This document shows, in pieces, positions 45,200 through 55,460 of a stretch of 64,000 nt of DNA. The position numbers were made by a program, and so were the translations under genes. Position 1 is the stretch's first letter. Each line of letters opens with the position of its first letter. The DNA is from Curvularia sp. ZM96 (Eukaryota; Ascomycota; Dothideomycetes; Pleosporales; Pleosporaceae): contig JAJGBQ010000007.1 in the NCBI GenBank assembly GCA_022457065.1, positions 2,108,001-2,172,000 of the forward strand, read 5' to 3'. Below the pieces are notes generated by a model, which had not been told where the DNA came from, ran no database searches, and worked only from the letters and a program-made list of their open reading frames with translations.

Positions 45200-47206
45200 A
45201 TGGCTCCACTCAAGAAAGCCGCAGCGACAGGCAATTCTGGCAAAGCCGCCAAGTCTGCCAAAGCAACCAAAGCAGCCATTACAGCTCCTCTGACTCCTCC
45301 AGCCGTCGTGCTACCGCCATCACGTCCCCACAGCACGTCATATCACTACCCTCTTCTTTTGCACAGTCGGTCGGCATGCGACGCGTTGTTGAGTTGGTTC
45401 AATGGCGTCGCGGAGACGCGTAATATGCCATGGAGAAAAACATGGATCGACCCAGCAGACTTTTCGGACAGAGAAGCAGAGCTCAAGAATGTCTTGGCAA
45501 AGCGAGCGTATGAGGTGTGGGTGTCTGAAGTTAGTAAGTAGGCTCTCTGGGTGTTGCCCGCGCAAAACGCGAAACGCGAGGTCACGTGTCCTGTCAATAG
45601 CATTCACCACAGCGAGGTGGTGGGTTCGATCAACACTGACAGGTAGAAAGTGCTACAACAGACACGTGTGTCGACGGTCATACCCTACTTCAACAACTGG
45701 ATAGCCAAGTGGCCTACGGTAGAAGATCTTGCTGCCGCAAATCACGATGAAGTCCTCTCTGTTTGGAAAGGCCTTGGATACTACTCTCGTGCGACCCGTC
45801 TTCACGAGGGCGCCAAGCAAATGACATCTAGTTCCAGTGCCTCGAGCGTGATTCCCAGTGGGGCGGCTGAGCTCCAAGAGGTTCCAGGCATCGGCAGATA
45901 TACCGCAGGCGCAATATCCAGTATTGCATTCGGTGAACCTGAGCCTGTGCTTGATGGAAACGTGGCGCGAGTCCTCAGCCGACAGCTGGGCTTGTACATG
46001 GATGCAAAGGACAAGAAAACCACAGATGTTCTGTGGGACATGGCGGATCAATTGATCAAGTTTGCGTCGAACTACCCGGAACAAGAGAAGAGCGCAGTGC
46101 CCGGATTATGGAACCAAGCACTCATGGAACTCGGGTCTACCGTCTGTACTCCACGACCACGGTGCGACGAATGCCCTATACAATCCACGTGTAGAGTGTA
46201 CAGTGAAGGGAAGGCATTGTCCCAGAAGCGTCAGGCACCCACCGTCATCCCTGATATCGAAGATGCTTGTTCACTGTGTGCTCCGCTGGATACAGAAGAT
46301 CTGGTCATGATTGAAGACGACACAGCGACTGACGAACCACCAAGGGCGGCCAAGAAGAGAAAGGCTGCTACCAAACAGGCCAATACCATTTCAAATTACT
46401 TTGGCGTCAGCACACCGAAACCCAGCGCCGACGCCGAGACCGATCAAGAGAGTGTGGACGACCCGTCAGCGGAGGACTCGAAGAAGCGGAAACTGCCTCC
46501 ACCGGCTGCTGACCTCAAGCCGGTGTTGAGCTACTGCTCGTTGTTTCCGATGAAGGTGGCGAAGAAAAAGGCCGCCGAGGAAGAGTGTGTTGTTTGCATG
46601 ATTGAGATTTGCTTTTCGGACGGGAGTAGCAAGTGGCTCATCGAGCAGAGGCCTAACAAAGGTTTGTTATACTACTACACGAGATGGTGCTCTGCTAACA
46701 ATTTCCGCCAGGCCTGCTAGCATCCTTGTGGTAAGTAACGCGTGTGCGGCGACAGCTAGAATGAGAGTAATCCATGATGCCTCTCATTGCGCATCCTCTG
46801 GAATGTTATCATGATAGGCCGATTTTCGGCTCCTCTCTTCATCTGAGATAGCATTCGCTGATTGTGGCACAGGCAGTTTCCGCAAAACTCTTTGGCGGCC
46901 TCGCAAAAGACGCCTCAGCAACGCAAGGCACTGGCAGAACGATACATTACTGGCCTCGATGCCGGCGACGTCGATATGAGTCAAGCATATTATGTGGCTT
47001 CTCTTCCGCCATTGGTCCATGTTTTCACCCATCTAAAGCTTACCATGCACGCCTATCAGTTCAGGATCGATGCCGATAGCGCCGCGAGTTTCAAGCCGAC
47101 CTGCAAGGGACCGCCTTCTCGTAAATGGGTAGACGGCGCGTCCATGGGCGACGAGACATTGTCAACTGGAATGCGCCGGTGCTGGGAGCTTCTTTCAAAG
47201 CAATAA
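45200..47206 (+). CDS. A/G-specific adenine DNA glycosylase (MutY/MUTYH)
   Basis: Removes adenine mispaired with 8-oxoguanine in base excision repair. Exons 45200-45533, 45651-46661, 46712-46730 (19 bp) and 46873-47206, giving 565 residues. The first intron is 117 bp and joins SEV to MLQQTRV, the conserved catalytic glutamate segment. The helix-hairpin-helix and catalytic Asp are in VPGIGRYTAGAIS and VLDGNVARVL. The [4Fe-4S] loop reads CTPRPRCDECPIQSTC, i.e. Cys-x5-Cys-x2-Cys-x5-Cys. A linker with KKRKAA (nuclear signal) and a PIP-like SNYFGV follows. The C-terminal NUDIX-like domain that reads 8-oxoguanine is assembled across the microexon as RPNKGLLASLWQFPQ. An N-terminal Ala/Lys-rich tail could serve nuclear or mitochondrial targeting. 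Strong family match. Confidence 0.92.
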
Positions 47207-47636
47207 TGATGCGTTCGATATGACACTCTATGAAGGTTCCGGATAAGTCCTGCATACTTTACTACCCCACGCGTCGTTATCTTGCGCCAAGCCTTGTGTT
47301 GTATGGGTTCCCGCTCTCCGCCCTCTTGGCTGTCTCCACATCCACTGGAGAAGTGGAACGATAACGAATGTTACTGTTTGTACTGTGCCAGTCACGGAGA
47401 TTCTCTTTTCATCTGTATTAGCTCCTCTGATTTATCCCTGTGTGTACCCTTGCAATGCGCTGCATATCACTGCATTCGGCTGCATTATCGAGTGCTTGTA
47501 CAATCGAGTCTTGCGCATGGGATGGCGTTGCTAGATATAAACACCATGCTACCCAGGACTCTGGGGTTTTGACTTGTTCTCAGTACAGATTATTTGCACG
47601 AATCATCTAGTCACTGCACCGGGATCTTTGGTAGAG
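47207..47636 (+). promoter_or_regulatory. promoter of the ammonium transporter gene
   Basis: 430 bp with a TATAAA at 47536-47541, about 100 bp before the ATG, and GATA sites at 47242-47247 (GATAAG), 47279 (TATC) and 47360-47364 (GATAA). These could take the nitrogen regulator AreA; inference from known control of Mep genes. Confidence 0.45.
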
Positions 47637-49206
47637 ATGGCTACGCTGCCAGCCCCAACACCCATAACAGAATGGCCTGACTACAACACAACCCCGACTG
47701 GAGGCGACCCAATGACCGCTGACCTCAATGCTCCCTATGACAAGGGAGACCTCTGTTGGGTGTTGGTCAGCACGATCCTGTGCTGGCAAGTATCTCACCA
47801 CAGGGTTGTGACGTTTTACTGATGATCTACTAGGCAGATTACACCGGCGATTGGCTTTCTTTATGCGGGTATGCATCGCCGCAAGGCAGCCCTCACGATG
47901 ATTTTCCAGTCGCTCTTTTGTGCATGCGCTGCAGGCATCCAGTTCTGGGCCTATGGATACTCGCTGTACCAATCGCATACCACTGGCCCTTTTATCGGAG
48001 ATTTATCCAAGGCTGGCCTACATAACACGCTCGGCTATCCATCGCTCGCCAACAGCGACATACCCGACATTCTCTACGCTTGTTTCGGTTTCACGTTCGT
48101 TACGGCGACAGCGATGATTTTGGCCGGGGCGATGCTCGAGCGTGGACGCCTTGGACCCTCAATGCTCTTCCTGCTCTGCTGGACTACATTCGTTTACTAC
48201 GTTCTCGCGTACGCGGAGTGGAATCCCAGCGGCTGGCTGTATAAGCTCGGCGTGCTGGATTTTGCGGGATCGGGTCCAGTACATATTGCGTCTGGCTTCT
48301 CTGCCTTGGCTTGGGCGCTCATGTTGGGGCCCCGGATTGATCCGCACAAGGAGTCTCTTCATCCGAGAATCCCGCACTTTAGGCCTCATAGCCCTTTTCT
48401 CGTTGGTCTTGGAACTATACTCATCTGGTTTGGATGGTATGCGTTCAACGGTGAGAATAACATAGCTCTTATATTTTTTTCGTCAAACACTAAATCGCCT
48501 AGGTTCTTCAACGGCGAACCTCTCAATTCGATCGATATACATTGTCTGTAACACCAACCTCGCTGCTTCGGGTGGTGGTATCGCCTGGGTTGTGTTGGAA
48601 TATCTCTTCACCCGCAAATTCTCCATCATCGGCTTTTGCTCTGGCATCATTTCCGGTCTCGTCGGCATCACTCCGGCTTGCGGGTTTGTTCCCATTGAGA
48701 CTGCCGCCTTGGTGGGAGCTCTCACCTCATGCGCATCATTTTTCACGGTCAAGTACAAGCATCTTCTCCGAGTCGACGAGGGTCTGGACATTTTTGCTAT
48801 TCACGGCATGGGTGGCTTTGTAGGGGATATCTTGACGGGCTTTTTCGCTTCGAAATCGGTGCCGGCTCTCGACGGCGTAAGCAATGCGTATGAGGGTGGA
48901 TGGTGGGATCGTAACTGGAAGCAAATGGGATATCAACTTGCTGCTGCAACAACGTGTGCAGCGTGGTCGTTTGTCATCTCGGTGATCTTGCTGTTCATCA
49001 TCAACAAGATCCCAGGATGCCATATCCGGGCCAGCGAGGAGGATGAGTTGAGAGGTTTGGACTGCAAGTATTTTAGTGATTTGGAAGAAGACATGATGGT
49101 ATTGCATGGATTTGGACCCGCAGCATCGCCCATGTCGAGTTTGGGTGTTGTGAGTGGGCAAGGAAGTCATCAGGATGTTCCCGTCGATGCTGGGAAGCGA
49201 GACTAG
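47637..49206 (+). CDS. AMT/Mep-type ammonium transporter
   Basis: Plasma-membrane ammonium permease. Exons 47637-47789, 47838-48450 and 48503-49206 with introns of 48 and 52 bp, giving 489 residues. The ATG at 47637 gives MATLPAPTPITEWPD, an extracellular N-terminus, then about 11 membrane helices. Family landmarks: DLCWVLVSTILCWQITPAIG joined by intron 1, GFLYAGMHRRKAA, DFAGSGPVHIASGFSALAWA (first pore histidine), WYAFNGSSTANLSI joined by intron 2, NTNLAASGGGIAW and FAIHGMGGFVGDILTGFFA (second pore histidine). The C-terminal tail holds the conserved basic and acidic signalling segment (DEDELRGLDCKYFSD-like) followed by a Gly/Ser tail. A complete gene. It could supply the same nitrogen pathway as niaD/niiA, though it is 27 kb away. 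Confidence 0.94.
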
Positions 49207-49617
49207 TGGCTGAAAGCGGGGCTTCCACGTATGGGCCATTTGATCCTGAAAGCTTTTGATAGATACACGATGTAGTTAATGAACGCTTTGCGCATCTTGA
49301 CGTGATCGCTGAGCTATGGGTCTATGTGCTCGTAATGAAGGCTGCCCTGCTTAGCCAGACTCCCGGAGTACGTAAATAGGGCTGGTGAGATGGGAAAGTC
49401 TGTACATTAGTTAGATAGACACGACAATATAGTAGGTCGAGAAAAACTAGCGTGTATTACACGAGAAATGGTTTTCATTGAGTCACGCACTCGATAGCCA
49501 AATAAGAAGACATTTGAATTTCAATTGACACGTATCCTTCTACAAGAATTAACATCAAAATTACTAAACCCTCCCCGCCCATGGAACTTTGCGAGCTGAA
49601 TTATCATTCCATATACC
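49207..49617. other. 411 bp spacer between convergent genes
   Basis: 3' flanks of the ammonium transporter and the short-chain dehydrogenase; nothing else seen. Confidence 0.45.
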
Positions 49618-50586
49618 TTATAGATTTTTACTCACTCCCGGCTGAATCGCCTCAATCTCCCTGAGAATCTCCGCCATTATACGTTCCTCTGTCTCTTGAC
49701 CCACTGCGTCCGTCACCAGTGCGCTCGGCCGCTCAATCCTGCAATCGGACAGGTACTCCCCATGCGTCTCGATGCCCGATGCACCTGCATGCACCAGCGT
49801 CCTGCTACCGACCTCTGTCGATCGCGCAACCGCCAGCCTGAAAAGCCAGAATCCCCAGCTGGTGGCCTCGCGCGCCAATCCAGACCAACACAAGCCGGGA
49901 TTGACCACGTTGATTGTAACAGGGAACTCGCTGGCGGGATGGCGCGCGGCTATGGCGCGCACTATATGTAATTGCACGAGCTTGGATGCAGGATACTGTT
50001 GTGACCAGTATTTTTCTGCTGTTTCCCGGTCAGATAGCGTGGCCAGTATCTCTCCATCTGGGGCGGAGCGTTGGGGAAACGAGGTGTGCGTATATGATCC
50101 GGACCCTGTGATTGTGAAGGTAGGTCGGACGTTGTACCGAGTAGCTGTTTCGCACATCTTGGGTAGCATGTTGGCTATAAGGAGCGTTGTAGAGACGACA
50201 TTGATGGCTATGCTTTCTTCGTGTCCGTTGACTTGGTGGTACTCTGCGCGAACGACACCAGCGTTTGCAATGAAGATGTCAATGCGGTCGAGCTCTGTTT
50301 CCGCACGCTTTGCAAATGCCTTGATACTGCTGTAATCACTCATGTCCAGCTTCCAGACTTCAATGTTCTCGTGTCCTGTTGTGCGCGCAATGTCTTGTTT
50401 CGCTTCTTCACCCTTGTCGACACTGCGCACAGCGATAATGATCTTGTTGGCACCCAGTCGCGCGTAGTGGCGAGCTGCTTCTTTTCCAAGGCCGACATTG
50501 CTGCCGCTGATTATAATAGTTTTTCCGCTGAAGTTGCCTTGAGGGTAAGGCAGGCTAACGAAGAGTTGGCTGTATAGGAAGCCCAT
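49618..50586 (-). CDS. short-chain dehydrogenase/reductase, retinol-dehydrogenase-like
   Basis: A single-exon 322-residue NAD(P)-dependent oxidoreductase. Start at the ATG giving MGFLYSQLFVSLPYPQG; the frame extends upstream without ATG. The cofactor site is SGSNVGLG (27-34), followed by the classical ANAG motif (IFIANAGVV). The catalytic serine is in TITGSGSYTH, and the YPASK Tyr-Lys pair is present. A weakly hydrophobic N-terminal segment may anchor it to a membrane. The overall plan is of the WW-domain oxidoreductase/retinol dehydrogenase group of SDRs common in fungi. A TATATAA-type box (50679-50685, minus strand) lies about 95 bp upstream. The substrate is unknown. Confidence 0.85.
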   Translation of the reverse strand: MGFLYSQLFVSLPYPQGNFSGKTIIISGSNVGLGKEAARHYARLGANKIIIAVRSVDKGEEAKQDIARTTGHENIEVWKLDMSDYSSIKAFAKRAETELDRIDIFIANAGVVRAEYHQVNGHEESIAINVVSTTLLIANMLPKMCETATRYNVRPTFTITGSGSYTHTSFPQRSAPDGEILATLSDRETAEKYWSQQYPASKLVQLHIVRAIAARHPASEFPVTINVVNPGLCWSGLAREATSWGFWLFRLAVARSTEVGSRTLVHAGASGIETHGEYLSDCRIERPSALVTDAVGQETEERIMAEILREIEAIQPGVSKNL

Positions 50587-53188
50587 TGTTGGAAGTTGTT
50601 GCGAAAAGAGATGTTGCAAAGATGTACAGTGAGTATTTGAGCAGATTGTTGGCTGCTGAAGGAAATACCAGCAGGACTATATAATGGCAATCCATCTCTT
50701 TCTGTTTTCATGTTCTCTTACGGATCAACGGATTTAGGCTTTTACCATTTCTGGGTCTAACCTCAAGTCGTATTCTGGCAGCCAATGGATCGTACCTATG
50801 GACACTCCACGTAGTTTATGTCGCGTACACAGCCAATTACCTGCAAGCCCGCCAGACCAAGACGTAAGCAGTGACTGATCAAGGTTATGGATACTCTCTT
50901 TCTGCCACACTATCTGGGAATCCATTACAGACTGGAAATCCATACTTATCTCCGTTTTTAACGCCTTCAAGTTGTATTATCTGCGATTCGGCGTTTGTCG
51001 CTGCCGAGTAGAAAGCGATAAGCCCGTGGAACAAATTCGATGTGTGAGTGCAAGCTTGTGCGAAAAGGTCCAACCAATGGCGAGGCCGTGTTTGAGACTC
51101 GAGGCCATGTCAGTTCATATTCAGCTCCAACAAATGTCGAACCAGCATTTGAGGATGTTCCCGATATATTTAACACACGACCGATATATATCTCCATGAT
51201 TCAAGTGGGAGTGTGTTCGTTTCCCCTAGGTGGCGTGGTAAAGGCACGCCTGGAATGATACATCGTGAGCAGGAGTTGTCTATGCACCAAACTCCTGACA
51301 CAGCACTCTTGCTTTCAATGTAAGTATTGAACTACATTGCAGAAACAAAATTTCGTCTAGTAATTACAGGTTTAGCGGGCGACGTCTAGATGAGCAGGCC
51401 ACGGTGAGCACAACGACACACAGCTTGTGTATCCTTTAGATGCATGTCAGCCTCATCGTGAACAACACACAAGCAATTTATCGTCGGACCAGGAATTCCT
51501 GATGTCGTATGTTTTTGCGCTATTTTTGCTCTTGTTGGCTGCTCCGAGGAGGAAGAATCCGGGCGACTTTGGTCAATTTGCTATCACCAACGTCGTATCA
51601 GAGCCTCGAATATGCGGAGGACAGAGCATTCTAGCAAAGGACTCGCAAAAGCAGACGCTGCTAAAAGAAAAAAGGTTGAACACGTCTTGCAGCCAAAGAG
51701 TATGTTTTTTCGCCGAACAGACAGCTGTAACATGGTCGTATGATGAGCGGCAGATAGCGTATCAAGATATTGCGGAGCATGCTAAGCCTTGTCGTGTGAT
51801 GTGACACCGGAAGAAAGGTCACGTGCCACCCAACAGCCCGTTTTCCCTGCAGCATCTCCACTCACGCATTCCTTCACTACTGCACTTCTGCGCGGATTAT
51901 CCTTCTTGCCCTGATTGCAGGTCACGTTGCTTTTTCGAAGCCTGTTTTCTTCTTCGTCTTTGCCGCGCCAAGTGCATTTCTGCACGCACTCCGTCATGGT
52001 TTCCACGGAACGAGTCTGGCGCTAATGATAAGTACACCTTCACCAGGACCCACGGTCGTGGCGCAAGCGATCCAAAAATACATTCGTACGACCGCCGCGA
52101 GTCACAATGCCGCTGTCATAGCCAGCCTACAGCTCTGTTTACTAGTACGAGGCCGAGGCTTTGCCGGAGACCAGAGCTATCGTGATCAGAATTTTCACTT
52201 TCCCATCCTCTAGTGCGCCATTCGATGACGACGTCCTTTGTGCAGCAGCAGGCTTCTCGCCTTGCACTGTCCATACCTCCAGACGGAGCAAATTGCTGGC
52301 AGTCGATCCGGGGTCATATACTCGTTCTGGACGCTCGAGGAACCAGAGGGGAAGGACAGCGGTCTTTTGCGCAGGAGCAGTATAGCCTGAGACGGGGGAT
52401 GGACAGGGTCTGCATGATCCGAGTTTCGGGTCTACTTTTCCGCAACACATGGCAAACCGGCATCAACCTGGGCCGGACTGTCAAGCTGTCCGCTGTTGTG
52501 GAATTCTCCAAGGGTCCATGAAAGGGGCACAGTCTCTCGAATGACGTTGAGAAATCAAACTCAACGTCGCGCCGTTGACAGCCAGCGCCTCTCGCCTGCC
52601 ACTATACGGTAGACTAGGCGGATGGCTTGATCCCGCTCACCTAATACGGTACAATGCCGGTGACTGTAATGCAAGGCATGCCACACAACGCACCCACTAC
52701 GATGCTGGATTGCCTCTCTTGAGTTAGCAGCGGAATGCTAACTTATTACGGCTGCATGATCTGTCGACATACAATAATTCGATGAGCTAGTGCACTTTGC
52801 CAGGCCTGGCGCATGGTCCAAAATGTATGCGCTTGCTGACATCCGTCCATTTCCGATCGTATTCTTGTACCCACATACATATCGATAGATGGTCCCATGG
52901 CGTCCCAGAACACGGAGGGCTCCACTGCCAGTTTGACATATCTTGTCTATCCTCCGTGGTCTCACATTCTTTCTTGCACGCTCCTCAACCCCCCTACCTG
53001 TCTCGTAGTACCTGTCCGTTCGCTCGGCCATCCACTCTCGCTCCACTCTCAAGGCATTAGGGATTTTTGTTAATGCTCTACTATACTACCTAATCATTAA
53101 TACGTTGACGACCACTGCTGCGGAACCTCTCCACCGATTAATATAACTCGGCAGTACCGAACAAGAACCTAATCACAAATTCGTCATT
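50587..53188. other. 2.6 kb gene-poor region
   Basis: Apart from one weak candidate at 51502, no frame here has a domain, signal or codon pattern that I can defend. Likely promoters of the flanking genes plus noncoding sequence. Confidence 0.4.
51502..51804 (+). CDS. possible small secreted protein, 100 aa (weak)
   Basis: An ATG-started frame beginning MSYVFALFLLLLAAPRRK, a short but plausible signal peptide. About 80 residues follow with four cysteines (in RICGG, NTSCSQ, RVCFF and KPCRV). It is alone in a gene-poor area and shows no known domain. It could equally be a chance frame. Confidence 0.2.
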   Translation: MSYVFALFLLLLAAPRRKNPGDFGQFAITNVVSEPRICGGQSILAKDSQKQTLLKEKRLNTSCSQRVCFFAEQTAVTWSYDERQIAYQDIAEHAKPCRVM

Positions 53189-54487
53189 ATGCCTTCCACA
53201 ACCTCCATCAAGCAGGGCCTCGCTGCTGCTGTCCTTGCCGCGGTTCCTCTCGCTCACGCACAAGGCACTACTCCCCCCAAGACCACCGCCGCCTGTAATG
53301 ATGTTGCCATCTTCATGGCCCGCGGAAACGACGCACCTTACCACGATGGACGAACCTCGCCCTTTATCGATGCTACCTGCGGAAAGTTCCAGGCCCAAGG
53401 CGTTTCCTGCGACTACATGGATATCGTCTTTGACGCCACCCTCGGCGTTCCCTTCTGCCCTACCATCCAGGAGGGTGCTTCCAACGGCGTCAGGCAAATC
53501 ACCGAGTACAATGCCCAGTGCCCAGACACCTTGATTGTGCTGAACGGCTACTCTCAAGGTGCCATGGTCGCTGGTTCTTTGCTCAGTGGAGGAGGAGAAG
53601 ATGCTTGCAATGTCGATGCTGTGACCACCGGCCTTGACCCTGCCTCGCAAGCTGGTCAGGCACTCAAGGCTGCCCTTTTGTGGGGTGATGTCAAGCACAC
53701 TGCTAACCAGCCATACAACGTCCTTGATGGTGCCGACAAGGCGGTCTGGCCCCGTACTGGTGCTAACCTTGACCGCCTTAACCGCTACTCGTCCGTCTTG
53801 CGTTCGTACTGTGCTGCCGGTGACCCAGTGTGCGCCGGAGGAAGTGATGTCGCTCAACATCTCAACTACTTTGAGCTCCACACTGACGAGGCCTCTTCCT
53901 GGGTTGTCAGTAAGCTTACGCCCCTCCTGGTCAAGCCTTCTTCGTCGGCCGTCTCTTCTAGCGTGGCCCCACCTACTTCGGCTCCTATCGTTTCTTCAAC
54001 TGAGGTCAGTTCCACCGAGATCCCAAGCTCCACCGTAATTCCGGCATCCTCCACCCCAGTCACATCGGATATCAAGTCCAGCATCATCCTCACCCCCACT
54101 ACCATGGTCTCTTCCTATCTCACTACTACCATGATCTCCTCGCACATTACTACCACCATGGTCTCTTCCCACCTCCCCGTAGTTACCGCCAGCGCCAACG
54201 GAACCGCTTCCACGACTTGCACTGACGAACCAGGCACAGCCTACCCCATAACTATCCACCCAAGCTCTACCAAGCATTATGGCAACTCGACTATCCCTGC
54301 TTCCAGCTCTATCAAGACGCCTGTGAAGCCCCACGAGACCCCTATTCTGCCAATCGGGGAAGTGTCTCATCCTCCTGCTCCCGCACCTGCTCCTACTAAG
54401 GCGCCAGGATACCCTGTCGAGCCTGCAGCCTGCCCACCAGCTCTTGTATATGAGACAGTGACTGAGTACGTTTACAAGTACGTATGA
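53189..54487 (+). CDS. secreted cutinase/acetylxylan esterase family (CE5) protein with Ser/Thr-rich tail
   Basis: A single-exon 432-residue secreted hydrolase acting on cutin-like polyesters or acetylated xylan. Signal peptide residues 1-24 (ends AHAQG). The catalytic domain covers about residues 33-245. Ser122 is in GYSQG, Asp212 in GDPVC and His224 in AQHLNYF, the expected CE5 triad. Cysteines at 36, 64, 74, 90, 111, 140, 208 and 215 would form disulfides. Residues 246-432 are Ser/Thr/Pro-rich, carry three 9-residue repeats (TMVSSYLTT type), and end CPPALVYETVTEYVYKYV. Such a tail suggests heavy O-glycosylation and wall retention rather than a cellulose-binding module; no GPI signal is seen. 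Start context is TCATTATGCC. Substrate is uncertain within the family. Confidence 0.88.
   Translation: MPSTTSIKQGLAAAVLAAVPLAHAQGTTPPKTTAACNDVAIFMARGNDAPYHDGRTSPFIDATCGKFQAQGVSCDYMDIVFDATLGVPFCPTIQEGASNGVRQITEYNAQCPDTLIVLNGYSQGAMVAGSLLSGGGEDACNVDAVTTGLDPASQAGQALKAALLWGDVKHTANQPYNVLDGADKAVWPRTGANLDRLNRYSSVLRSYCAAGDPVCAGGSDVAQHLNYFELHTDEASSWVVSKLTPLLVKPSSSAVSSSVAPPTSAPIVSSTEVSSTEIPSSTVIPASSTPVTSDIKSSIILTPTTMVSSYLTTTMISSHITTTMVSSHLPVVTASANGTASTTCTDEPGTAYPITIHPSSTKHYGNSTIPASSSIKTPVKPHETPILPIGEVSHPPAPAPAPTKAPGYPVEPAACPPALVYETVTEYVYKYV
54101..54181 (+). repeat. three 27-bp coding repeats in the CE5 tail
   Basis: Units 54101-54127, 54128-54154 and 54155-54181 encode TMVSSYLTT-like nonapeptides. All keep frame. 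Confidence 0.85.
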
Positions 54488-54701
54488 AGCTGTTCATGAA
54501 GTTGGGCTGAGGAAGCGCGGAGAAGTCGGTCAAGGTCGGATCGGTTGTACATAATACCCTAGATAGTTGCTCATGAATATACGCATATGTTACGTTGTGA
54601 TCCGTTATCTCGTGCGTCATTTACATGTAATGCTGTTTCTTTTACTACCATCTATCCCATCAAAGTAGTCTCTAATACTATACATTTCACATTATCGTTG
54701 T

Positions 54702-55391
54702 TTAGATACCCAGCGCCTTTGCAATCGCCTCGCCAACACCCGTCGCGCTGGCGGGGTTCTGTCCAGTGATCAGCTTTCCAGACACGACCACCTTTTCTCC
54801 CCAAGGCTCCGCTGCCTTGACAAACTTTCCACCACTCGACTTTTGCAGCGCGTCTTCTGGCAAGAATGGAACTGTTTTTGTCAGGCCGACCTGCTCCTCC
54901 TCGGCGTTTGTGAAGGCAGTGACCTCCTTGCCTGCAACGAGCAGGCTTCCGTCGCTGAGCTTGACATCGTACAAGACAGCTGGCGCGTGGCACACGGCAG
55001 AGACAATCTTGCCCGCCTCCCAGAATTCCTTGATCAGCTGTTGCGATGTCGCGTCGTTTGCGAGATCGAACATGGGTCCGTGGCCGCCAACGTAGAAGAT
55101 GGCGTCAAAGTCCTTGGCCTTGCCGACAAAGTCGCTCAGCTTCTGGGTCGTCTTCCAGACTTGCTCGTTGTTCTTGAGGAAGTTGACGGATACATCGTCT
55201 TTGGCGGCCTCGACAGAGGCGGGATCCAGAGGTGCTTCACCACCCTTGGGCGAGGCAACGGTGATGTTGGCTTTGTTGTGCAGAACGTGGTAAGGATGCG
55301 CAAGCTCAGGGAGGTACCAACCCGTGGGCTTGCCTGTGTCGCCGAGCTTGTTGTGCGAAGTGAGGACGAAGAGAATGCTTGGTTTGGACAT
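54702..55391 (-). CDS. DJ-1/PfpI family protein, Hsp31-like
   Basis: A single-exon 229-residue protein of the class of yeast Hsp31, a glutathione-independent glyoxalase and stress chaperone. Start MSKPSILFVLTSHNK. The active site is Cys134-His135 in the nucleophile elbow AVCHAPAVL with Glu29 in WYLPELAHPY, the expected triad. Also GGHGPMFDL (103-110) and the C-terminal TGQNPASATGVGEAI. Length and motifs match Hsp31. A TATAAA box on the minus strand at 55455-55460 lies about 65 bp upstream. Confidence 0.9.
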   Translation of the reverse strand: MSKPSILFVLTSHNKLGDTGKPTGWYLPELAHPYHVLHNKANITVASPKGGEAPLDPASVEAAKDDVSVNFLKNNEQVWKTTQKLSDFVGKAKDFDAIFYVGGHGPMFDLANDATSQQLIKEFWEAGKIVSAVCHAPAVLYDVKLSDGSLLVAGKEVTAFTNAEEEQVGLTKTVPFLPEDALQKSSGGKFVKAAEPWGEKVVVSGKLITGQNPASATGVGEAIAKALGI

Positions 55392-55454
55392 ATTGGTGAA
55401 TGTGGTTGGTGGAATTTTTGGGTAAACGGCGGGGTTTACAACGGAATATGTCAC

Positions 55455-55460
55455 TTTATA
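55455..55460 (-). promoter_or_regulatory. TATA box of the Hsp31-like gene
   Basis: TATAAA read on the minus strand, 64 bp upstream of the ATG. Confidence 0.45.

Noticed and set aside
45610..45625. GGTTCGATCAAC, like a tRNA B box
   Set aside because: No A box or cloverleaf around it; it lies in the first intron of the MutY gene. No tRNA gene could be supported in the window.
53138..53881. Minus-strand frame of 247 codons under the CE5 gene
   Set aside because: A shadow of the plus-strand esterase; no domain, and the plus-strand frame has a full catalytic triad.
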